64,000 nt of DNA from Olsenella sp. An270. GTDB taxonomy: Bacteria > Actinomycetota > Coriobacteriia > Coriobacteriales > Atopobiaceae. The first letter of the stretch is position 1. Each line of letters begins with the position of its first letter. Made by a program: the position numbers and the translations under genes. The stretch lies in NCBI RefSeq assembly GCF_002159735.1, contig NZ_NFJF01000005.1:62001-126000 (forward strand), in the 5' to 3' direction. Positions 7,688 through 14,581 of the stretch are shown here, piece by piece. A model generated the notes under the pieces. It did no database searches and was not told where the DNA came from. It saw nothing but the letters and a program-made list of their open reading frames with translations.

Positions 7688-10072
7688 ATGGGCGTCTTTG
7701 ACCGATACGCGCCGTTCGTGCAGGACTTCATCTACGCGCACGAGTGGGAGAACCTGCGCGGCGTCCAGGTGGCCGCCGGCGAGGCGATCTTTGACACAGA
7801 TGACCACGTGCTTCTCTGCGCCTCCACCGCCTCAGGCAAGACCGAGGCCGCCTTCTTCCCCATCCTGACCGAGTTCTGGGAGGACCCGCCCGCATCCGTG
7901 GGCGCCCTCTACATCGGCCCCACCAAGGCACTCATCAACGACCAGTTCTACCGCCTCACCGACCTCTGCGAGGAGGCCGGGATCGACGTCTGGCACTGGC
8001 ACGGGGACGTCTCCGCCTCGCACAAGGCACGACTCGTGAAGCGCCCCTCCGGCATCCTGCAAATCACGCCCGAATCTCTCGAGGCGCTGCTCATGCGCCG
8101 CCATGCTGTGGTCTCCAAGCTCTTCTACGACCTGCGCTACGTCGTTATCGACGAGGTCCACTCGCTGCTGCGACAGGACCGAGGTGGGCAGTGCCTCTGT
8201 CTCATCGAGCGTCTGGCGAGAATAGCGGGCGTGCAGCCGCGGCGCATCGGCCTCTCCGCCACGATCGGCGACCCCGAGACCGTGGGCGCGTTCCTCGCCG
8301 CCGGCACCGGGCGCAACACGGTCGTCCCCCGCATCGAGGAGCCCCCGCGCACCTGGCGCCTCTCGATGGAGCACTTCTACCAGAGCGGCCCGCAGGCCGA
8401 CGAGTCCGAGCTCCAGACGGCAGACGGAAGCACCGAGGTTGACGTCATCGCACTGGAGCCCGAGGATGCCTCGCCAGAGGGCCGGGGCTTATTGCCGCGC
8501 GCAGTTCCGCACGAGCCGGACGAGCCGGTGGCTCGTCCGTGCGAGCAGGACTGTTTGAGCACGGCGATAAGCCCCGGCCCTCCCGAAGCCCCCACGGACC
8601 TGGCGCCCGCGAACGCCGACCCTGACATCGGGTACATCTTCGAGCACACTCGTGGTAGAAAATGTTTGATTTTTAGCAACTCGCGCGAGGAGGCGGAGGA
8701 GGTCTGCACGACGCTGCGCGCCTACTGCGAGTTCAACGGGGAGCCGGACCGCTTCCTCATCCATCACGGCAACCTCTCGGCCGCCATCCGCGAGAGCGCC
8801 GAGGAGCAGATGCGCGACGACGCCTCGGACCTCTCGATCGTGGCCACCGCCACGCTCGAGCTGGGCATCGACGTGGGCCGTCTCGAGCGGGCGTTCCAAA
8901 TCGACGCGCCGTTCACCGTCTCCGGGTTCCTCCAGCGCATGGGCCGTACGGGACGCCGCGAGGCCCCGCCCGAGATGTGGTTCGTCATGCGCGAGGAGCA
9001 GCCGGAGGCCCGCACGCTCCTGCCGGAGACCATCCCCTGGAAGCTGCTCCAGGGTATCGCGCTCGTCCAGCTCTACCGCGAGGAGCGCTGGGTCGAGCCG
9101 CCCAACCTGAACCGCCTTCCCTACAGCCTGCTCTGCCACCAGACGCTCGCCACGCTCGCCGGCGAGGGGGAGCTCTCCCCCGCCCAGCTCGCGAGCCGCG
9201 TGCTCACGCTCACCTACTTCCATCGCGTGACGACTGACGACTTCCGCGAGCTCCTGCGCCACCTGATTCGCAACGACTTCGTCGAGCAGACCGAGGGCGG
9301 CGGCCTCATCGTCGGCCTCGCCGGCGAGCGCGTCACGAGCTCCTACAAGTTCTTCGCGGTCTTCCAGGAGAACGTGGAGTACACCGTGCGCTCGGGTTCC
9401 GAGGAGATCGGCACGCTCTGCGCACCGCCCCCGCCCGGCGAGAAGGTCGCCATAGCGGGGCACGTCTGGATCGTGGACGAGGTGGACCACGAGCGGCACC
9501 TGCTCTACGTCACGCAGGTCAAGGGCAGGGTCCCGGCGTATTTTGGCGACGTGGCGGGAGACATTAACACGCGCATCCTCGAGCGCATGCGTCGCGTACT
9601 GGAGGAGAGCACGCCCTACCCCTACCTGCGCGACCACGCCCGCGCCCGCCTGCGCGAGGCCCGTCGTGTGGCGCGCAACTCCCGACTCACGGCCGGCCCG
9701 CTCGTCTGCCTCGGCGAGAACGACAAGGAGCAGACCATGTGGTGCCTGCTGCCGTGGCTGGGGACCTACGCGTTTCTCGCCCTGGAGCGCCTGATCAAGA
9801 TCAAGTGCGCCGCGGAGCTGGGCATCAAGGGCGTCAACTCGTCGCGTCCGTACTTCATGACCTTTGTCATGGCAGCCGACGAGCAGACGTTCCTCTCGGT
9901 GGTCAAGGACGCGGCGGAGCGCCTCACGGACCCGATGGAGCTCCTCTACCCGGCAGAGGTCCCCTACTTCGAGAAGTACGACGAGCTCGTGCCCGAGAGC
10001 CTGGTCCGCAAGGGCTTCGCCTGCGGCGTGCTCGACGTCGAGGGCATGCGCGAGAGCGTCGCCGCCTGGTAG
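7688..10072 (+). CDS. Lhr-like DEAD/DEAH helicase (BrxHI-type)
   Basis: 794 residues, superfamily 2 helicase. Motif I is ASTASGKT (45-52), motif II is DEVH (155-158), motif III is GLSATIGD (about 188-195), and motif VI is QRMGRTGRR (about 416-424). A long C-terminal region follows, as in Lhr-like helicases. GGGGAGG precedes the ATG. In type 2/6 BREX a helicase of this class (BrxHI) accompanies the BrxD ATPase; here it lies downstream of a BrxD-like gene, separated by opposite-strand genes and with its own promoter. Residues 264-299 between the two RecA domains are low-complexity (Pro/Glu-rich) and are encoded by a large palindrome, an unusual insertion that keeps the frame. Confidence 0.85.
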   Translation: MGVFDRYAPFVQDFIYAHEWENLRGVQVAAGEAIFDTDDHVLLCASTASGKTEAAFFPILTEFWEDPPASVGALYIGPTKALINDQFYRLTDLCEEAGIDVWHWHGDVSASHKARLVKRPSGILQITPESLEALLMRRHAVVSKLFYDLRYVVIDEVHSLLRQDRGGQCLCLIERLARIAGVQPRRIGLSATIGDPETVGAFLAAGTGRNTVVPRIEEPPRTWRLSMEHFYQSGPQADESELQTADGSTEVDVIALEPEDASPEGRGLLPRAVPHEPDEPVARPCEQDCLSTAISPGPPEAPTDLAPANADPDIGYIFEHTRGRKCLIFSNSREEAEEVCTTLRAYCEFNGEPDRFLIHHGNLSAAIRESAEEQMRDDASDLSIVATATLELGIDVGRLERAFQIDAPFTVSGFLQRMGRTGRREAPPEMWFVMREEQPEARTLLPETIPWKLLQGIALVQLYREERWVEPPNLNRLPYSLLCHQTLATLAGEGELSPAQLASRVLTLTYFHRVTTDDFRELLRHLIRNDFVEQTEGGGLIVGLAGERVTSSYKFFAVFQENVEYTVRSGSEEIGTLCAPPPPGEKVAIAGHVWIVDEVDHERHLLYVTQVKGRVPAYFGDVAGDINTRILERMRRVLEESTPYPYLRDHARARLREARRVARNSRLTAGPLVCLGENDKEQTMWCLLPWLGTYAFLALERLIKIKCAAELGIKGVNSSRPYFMTFVMAADEQTFLSVVKDAAERLTDPMELLYPAEVPYFEKYDELVPESLVRKGFACGVLDVEGMRESVAAW
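8477..8582. repeat. Large palindrome inside the helicase reading frame
   Basis: GAGGGCCGGGGCTTAT (8477-8492) is the exact reverse complement of 8567-8582. Pairing continues about five bases inward with one wobble. A second hairpin, GGACGAGCC / GGCTCGTCC around a GGT loop (8518-8538), lies in the centre. It encodes a Pro/Glu/Ala-rich linker between helicase domains 1 and 2, resembling palindromic elements that insert in-frame in coding genes. Confidence 0.8.
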
Positions 10073-10075
10073 AAA

Positions 10076-10111
10076 GGGCCCGAGCCGTGGGGGGGGTGAC
10101 GGCTCGGGCCC
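10076..10111 (+). terminator. Strong hairpin after the helicase gene
   Basis: GGGCCCGAGCCGT (10076-10088) pairs with ACGGCTCGGGCCC (10099-10111), a perfect 13 bp stem with a ten-base G-rich loop. It starts three bases after the helicase stop, between convergent genes. No U-tract follows, so it may act together with the next palindrome. Confidence 0.6.
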
Positions 10112-10114
10112 AAA

Positions 10115-10147
10115 TGATTCAAACGGAGACTGTCCCCTTTTGAATCA
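10115..10147. repeat. REP-like palindrome containing the hydA stop codon
   Basis: TGATTCAAA (10115-10123) pairs with TTTGAATCA (10139-10147). The loop holds an imperfect inner palindrome, GGAGACTGTCCCC. The hydA stop (TGA on the minus strand, 10145-10147) is part of the right arm. AAAGGGGACAG-like palindromes of this type recur in many Gram-positive genomes. Confidence 0.6.
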
Positions 10148-11869
10148 GTGGATGCTCCAGGCGTGGTGATCGGTGTGGAGCAGCTCCTCGGCGCGCTCGG
10201 AGAGCGGCTCGCCCAGGTAGTCCTCGTAGATTGCCGTGATCGACGGGTTCTCGTAGGAGTTGCGCAGCTCGGCGTTGTGATCGAGGCCCCAGAGGACGTC
10301 GCCGCGCACACCGGCGAGCTCCTCGCCGTCGTGGATGGGCTGGCCGCCGCCGCCCGCGCAGCCGCCGGGGCAGGCCATGACCTCGACGAAGTCGTACTCG
10401 ACCTCGCCCGCCGCGATGGCGTCGAGCAGGTAGCCCGCGTTGGCCAGCCCGCTCACCACGGCAACGCGCACCGGGGTGCCCGCCAGGTCGTAGGTGGCCT
10501 CCTTCCAGGCGTCCAGGCCGCGAACGTCGGAGAAGGCGTCGGGCTCGGGCGTCTTGCCGGTGACCACGTGGTAGGCGGTGCGCAGCGCGGCCTCCATGAC
10601 GCCGCCGGTCGCACCAAAGATGACGGCCGCACCCGTGGAGGTGCCCAGCGGGTCGTCGAAGTCCTCCTCTGGCAGCATCGCGGCGTCGATGTGCTCGGCA
10701 CGGATCATGCGGTCGACCTCGCGCGTGGTGATGGAGACGTCGACGTCGGGGTCACCGCAGGCGTCGTTCATGACGGGAATGGCGACCTCGGCCTTCTTGG
10801 CGGTGCACGGCATGACCTCCACGCAGAAGATGTTGTGCGGGTCGATGCCCTTGAGCTCGGCGAAGTAGCTCTTGGTCACGGCGCCGAACATCTGGCCCGG
10901 CGACTTGGACGTGGAGAGCTGGTCGGTGAACTCGGGGCGCACGGCCTTGACGTAGCGCACCCAGCCCGGGCAGCAGGAGGTGAACATCGGGAACTTGTTC
11001 TCCTCCTTGTGGGCGAGCTTGTGAAGGAGCTCGGTGCCCTCCTCCATGATGGTGAGGTCGGCCGAGAAGTTCGTGTCAAAGACGTAGTCGACGCCCATCT
11101 GGCGCAGCGCGGCCACGAGGCGGCCGACGGTGGCATCCTCGCGCGCGAGGCCGAGGCTCTCGCCCCAGGCGGCACGCACGGCCGGCGCGATCTGGACCAC
11201 GACGACCTTCTCGGGGTCGGCCAGCGCGTCGAAGACCCTCTGGGTGTCGTCGCGCTCGCGCAGGGCGCCCGTCGGGCAGTGCGTGATGCACTGGCCGCAG
11301 AGCGTGCAGTCGGACTCCTGGATCGTCATGCCGCCGCGGACGTTGACGCTCGTGTGCGTCGCGCGGTTGGCGAGGTCCCAGACGCCGAGGCCCTGGATCT
11401 TCTCGCACACCTGGATGCAGCGCAGGCAGTTGATGCACTTGTCGTTGTTGCGGATGAGCGGGAAGGACTTGTCCCATCCGTCGTGCATGAGGCGCTTCTC
11501 GTACGGCAGGTCCGAGATGCCCAGGTCGTTGGCAAGCGTCTGCAGGGTGCAGTTGCCGGAGCGCACGCAGCTCGTGCACTCGGAGTCGTGGGTGGCGAGC
11601 AGAAGCTCCATGTTCATGCGGCGCGCCACGCGCACCTTGGGGCTGTTGGTGTGCACGACCATGCCCTCGAGCACCGTGTTGTTGCACGCGGCCACGAGCT
11701 GGTCGATGCCCTCGATCTCAACCACGCAGATGCGGCAGGCACCGATCTCGTTGAGGTCCTTGAGGTAGCACAGCGTGGGGATCTTGATGCCCACGGTTGC
11801 GGCGGCGTCGAGGATGGAGGTGCCCTCCTCCACGGTGACGGCGCGGCCGTCGATAGTGAGGTTTACCAC
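10145..11869 (-). CDS. hydA: [FeFe] hydrogenase catalytic subunit HydA
   Basis: 574 residues, cytosolic hydrogen-evolving or -consuming enzyme. Domains in order: 2Fe-2S ferredoxin (C34, C45, C48, C62); His-Cys3 cluster (H94, C98, C101, C107); two 4Fe-4S sites (C145-C155 and C188-C198); H-cluster domain with TSCCPGW (297-303), MPCTAKK (353-359) and EVMACPGGCAGGGGQP (C500, C504). All H-cluster ligands are present. The start is GTG at 11869, overlapping the upstream flavoprotein stop by seven bases, so translation is probably coupled. H-cluster maturases HydE/F/G are not in the window. Confidence 0.95.
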   Translation of the reverse strand: MVNLTIDGRAVTVEEGTSILDAAATVGIKIPTLCYLKDLNEIGACRICVVEIEGIDQLVAACNNTVLEGMVVHTNSPKVRVARRMNMELLLATHDSECTSCVRSGNCTLQTLANDLGISDLPYEKRLMHDGWDKSFPLIRNNDKCINCLRCIQVCEKIQGLGVWDLANRATHTSVNVRGGMTIQESDCTLCGQCITHCPTGALRERDDTQRVFDALADPEKVVVVQIAPAVRAAWGESLGLAREDATVGRLVAALRQMGVDYVFDTNFSADLTIMEEGTELLHKLAHKEENKFPMFTSCCPGWVRYVKAVRPEFTDQLSTSKSPGQMFGAVTKSYFAELKGIDPHNIFCVEVMPCTAKKAEVAIPVMNDACGDPDVDVSITTREVDRMIRAEHIDAAMLPEEDFDDPLGTSTGAAVIFGATGGVMEAALRTAYHVVTGKTPEPDAFSDVRGLDAWKEATYDLAGTPVRVAVVSGLANAGYLLDAIAAGEVEYDFVEVMACPGGCAGGGGQPIHDGEELAGVRGDVLWGLDHNAELRNSYENPSITAIYEDYLGEPLSERAEELLHTDHHAWSIH

Positions 11870-13689
11870 TGCTCGATCCTCCCTCCGCGGAACGCGCCGA
11901 AGCCGAAGTGGTCGCAGCGCAGGCAGCGCGAGGCCTCCTGGTGCGCCTCCTGGTCGGTGAGGCCGTTCTCGACGATGTCGAAGTCGTTGATGCGCTCGGA
12001 CGCCTCGCGCTCGCGCATCTCGCAGCGCGCGCAGGAGATCTTGCCCTTGAACTGCACGGGCGGCAGCTCCACGTCGAGCTCGATCTTGTGGTTGAAGCCG
12101 AGGTAGTTGTCGATGTTGCCGGCTGCGACCTTGCCCGCGTTGATCGCGCGGATGACGGTGGCCGGGCCGCTCTGGCAGTCGCCGCCGGAGAAGAGACCGT
12201 CCTGGCCGGGCACGGCGCCGTCCGGGTCGGTGACGATGCGACCCCACTTGCAGGGCACGCCCTGCTCCTCGAAGGTAGCGGAGTCGATGTCCTGGCCAAT
12301 TGCCACGATCACGCGGTCGCACGGCACCACGACGTCGCCGCCCTCGGCCGCGCGCGGCGCGGGACGGCCGCGCTTGAGGCCGCCGATGATCTGCGGCTCG
12401 ACCTTGAGGCCGGCCACGTGGCCGCTCTCGTCGACGACGACCTCCTTGGGCGCGTGCAGGTCCATGACCTCACAGCCCTCGGCCTCGGCACCGGCGATCT
12501 CCTCGTCCTGGGCCGTCATGTCGGCCACGCGGCGACGGTACGCGATGATGACCTTCTCGGCGCCCAGGCGCACGGAGGTGCGGGCCACGTCCATGGCCAC
12601 GTTGCCGCCGCCGACGACGGCGACCGTGAGGCCCTTGAAGTCGGGCGGGTTGTTGTCTCCCATGTCGCGCAGGAGCTGGACGGCGGACATGACGCCCTCG
12701 GCGTCCTCGCCCGGCAGGCCGAGCTTCTTGTCCGCGTGCGCGCCGATGGCCAGGTAGACCGCGTCGTACTCGGAGCGCAGGCGGGTCATCTCGTCGCCGT
12801 CGACGCTGTGGTTGAGCTCGACGTCGATGCCGCAGTCGAGGATCCACTGAATCTCGGAGTCGAGCTGCTCGCGCGGCAGGCGGTAGTTGGGGATGCCGTA
12901 GCGGAGCATGCCGCCGAGGTGGGCGCGCTGCTCGAAGATCTTGACCTTGTGGCCCATGAGCGTGAGGTAGTACGCACAGCTGATGCCAGCCGGGCCACCG
13001 CCGATCACGGCGACGCGCTTGCCCGTGGCGGGCTTGATGACGGGGCGGTAGTCTCCCGCGTGGTCCACGGCATAGCGCTTGAGGCCGCGGATGTTCATCG
13101 GGTCGTCCACCATGCCGCGGCGGCAGTGCATCTCGCAGGGGTGCTCGCAGACGAGGCCGCAGACCAGCGGCAGCGGGTTGTCCTTGCGGATGAGGCGCAC
13201 GGCCTCGGTGTAGCGACCGGCCTCGACGAGCGCGATGTAGCCGGGGATGTCCACGCCGGCCGGGCAGCCGGAGACGCACGGCACCGTCTGGTGCTGCGAG
13301 AAGCCGCAGGCGTGCTTGGTCACGTGGTGCTCGAAGTCGTCGCGGAAGCCGCGGATGGCCATGAGGGCCACCTCGCCGGCCTCGTAGCCGATCGCGCAGT
13401 CGCTCGACAGGTACACCGTGCGGGCGGTGGACTCGATGAGGTCGAGCGTCTCGAGCGTGGCGCGGTTGTTCAGGACGTCGTTGAACAGGTGGCGCAGCAT
13501 GCGTAGGCCGTTCCTGCACGGCGTGCACTTGCCGCAGCTCTGCGTCGCGCACATGGCCACGTACGAGGCCGTGAACTCGACGGGGCACGGAGCGAGCGAG
13601 CTGACCGAGAGGCGCTTCTCGAGCATCTCGTGCATGCTCGACATGATCGCCTGGGTCTCGCTCTGCTCCATGACGTGCATTCTTGCCAT
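11863..13689 (-). CDS. NuoF-fragment / GltD-like FAD-NAD(P) oxidoreductase, hydrogenase partner
   Basis: 608 residues. The N-terminus (about 1-125) is only the iron-sulfur end of a NuoF/HydB-type subunit (CATQSCGKCTPCRNG plus a downstream Cys) and lacks the FMN/NADH-binding Rossmann part. The remainder is a GltD-like flavoprotein: Cys-rich N-terminal segment (CGLVCEHPCEMHCRRG), FAD site VAVIGGGPAGISCAYYL, NAD(P) site VAVVGGGNVAMDVAR, and a second Cys pair motif near the C-terminus. It would pass electrons between NAD(P)H and HydA. The ATG at 13689 has AAGGAGAGG upstream. First gene of a two-gene operon with hydA. Confidence 0.85.
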   Translation of the reverse strand: MARMHVMEQSETQAIMSSMHEMLEKRLSVSSLAPCPVEFTASYVAMCATQSCGKCTPCRNGLRMLRHLFNDVLNNRATLETLDLIESTARTVYLSSDCAIGYEAGEVALMAIRGFRDDFEHHVTKHACGFSQHQTVPCVSGCPAGVDIPGYIALVEAGRYTEAVRLIRKDNPLPLVCGLVCEHPCEMHCRRGMVDDPMNIRGLKRYAVDHAGDYRPVIKPATGKRVAVIGGGPAGISCAYYLTLMGHKVKIFEQRAHLGGMLRYGIPNYRLPREQLDSEIQWILDCGIDVELNHSVDGDEMTRLRSEYDAVYLAIGAHADKKLGLPGEDAEGVMSAVQLLRDMGDNNPPDFKGLTVAVVGGGNVAMDVARTSVRLGAEKVIIAYRRRVADMTAQDEEIAGAEAEGCEVMDLHAPKEVVVDESGHVAGLKVEPQIIGGLKRGRPAPRAAEGGDVVVPCDRVIVAIGQDIDSATFEEQGVPCKWGRIVTDPDGAVPGQDGLFSGGDCQSGPATVIRAINAGKVAAGNIDNYLGFNHKIELDVELPPVQFKGKISCARCEMREREASERINDFDIVENGLTDQEAHQEASRCLRCDHFGFGAFRGGRIEQW

Positions 13690-13720
13690 AGGCCCTCTCC
13701 TTGCACTCATGGAGGTACGG

Positions 13721-13747
13721 ATGTCATGGCCCCCTCGGCCACGACAT
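13721..13747. promoter_or_regulatory. Inverted repeat in the hydrogenase operon leader
   Basis: ATGTCATGGCC (13721-13731) and GGCCACGACAT (13737-13747) pair with one mismatch around a five-base spacer, 32 bp upstream of the operon start codon. It could be an operator or leader hairpin; it does not resemble a Rex box. Confidence 0.35.
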
Positions 13748-13946
13748 AGTTGATTTACTTTACGTCGATGAGGCGACACCCGTCAGAGGCATTCGGCGAG
13801 AAGGACGACCGCTCGGCAAGCGGCACGAGCCTCAATCTCCGCTCACCACCGGCGCGAAAGATTGCTCCGACCGCCGAACGCTTGTCACGACCTGAAAGAA
13901 GTCTGAGAATCTAGTGGCACGGAACACCCAAGCAAAGGAGCAGTCC

Positions 13947-14522
13947 ATGAAGAAGCTCACCCTCAAGGCACTCGCCTGCACCCTGTGCGCCTCGCTCGCC
14001 CTCGTCGGCGGGCTCGTGCTCGCGGGATGCTCGGGCACAGACCCCGAGGAGGCCATTCGCACCGACATCACCACCAACTTCGACGCGCTCAAGAGCCAGG
14101 AGGGCGCCCTGGTCGACGAGCTCGCCGCCCAGATGGAGGGCATGGGCCTCGAGGACTACGGGATCGAGCCGAGCGAGGTCGTCACCTCGGTGCTCGACGG
14201 CTTTGACTACACGATCGACGGCGTCACCGTCGAGGACGACACCGCCACGGCAACCGTCACCGTCATGTCCAAGTCCATAAGCCCGATCGCCAACCCGGAC
14301 TCCGACGCCATGTACGACGCGATCATGGAGGCAATCAGCTCCGGCGAGCTCGACGTCAACGACGACGATGCGGTCAACGCCTGGGCCGGCGAGTACATCA
14401 TGGGCCTGCTCGACGCCATCGAGCCGAGCGAGAAGACCATCGAGCTCACCTACACCAACGGTGACGATGGCTGGGAGCTGGACGAGACCTCCGCGAGCGA
14501 GGTCGAGAGCATCTTCGTCTAA
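13947..14522 (+). CDS. Lipoprotein, DUF5105-like
   Basis: 191 residues. A signal peptide with lipobox (LVGGLVLAGCSG) puts the mature Cys at about residue 28. The mature part begins DPEEAIRTDITTNFDALKSQEGALVDELAAQMEG and continues as an acidic alpha/beta domain, a pattern seen in DUF5105 lipoproteins of Coriobacteriia and Clostridia; function unknown. The ATG at 13947 follows AAAGGAG. Divergent from the hydrogenase operon and convergent with metH, with a shared hairpin between. Confidence 0.7.
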   Translation: MKKLTLKALACTLCASLALVGGLVLAGCSGTDPEEAIRTDITTNFDALKSQEGALVDELAAQMEGMGLEDYGIEPSEVVTSVLDGFDYTIDGVTVEDDTATATVTVMSKSISPIANPDSDAMYDAIMEAISSGELDVNDDDAVNAWAGEYIMGLLDAIEPSEKTIELTYTNGDDGWELDETSASEVESIFV

Positions 14523-14549
14523 CGCCTCAAGCTGCGGGGACGGGAAGTT

Positions 14550-14581
14550 GGGGCGTCGGCTGCGGCCGGCGCCCCTTCTCT
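14550..14581. terminator. Terminator between the lipoprotein gene and metH
   Basis: GGGGCGTCGGC (14550-14560) pairs with GCCGGCGCCCC (14565-14575) with one mismatch and a TGCG loop, followed by TTCTCT. It serves the plus-strand lipoprotein gene; the T-rich tail overlaps the metH stop. Confidence 0.65.
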
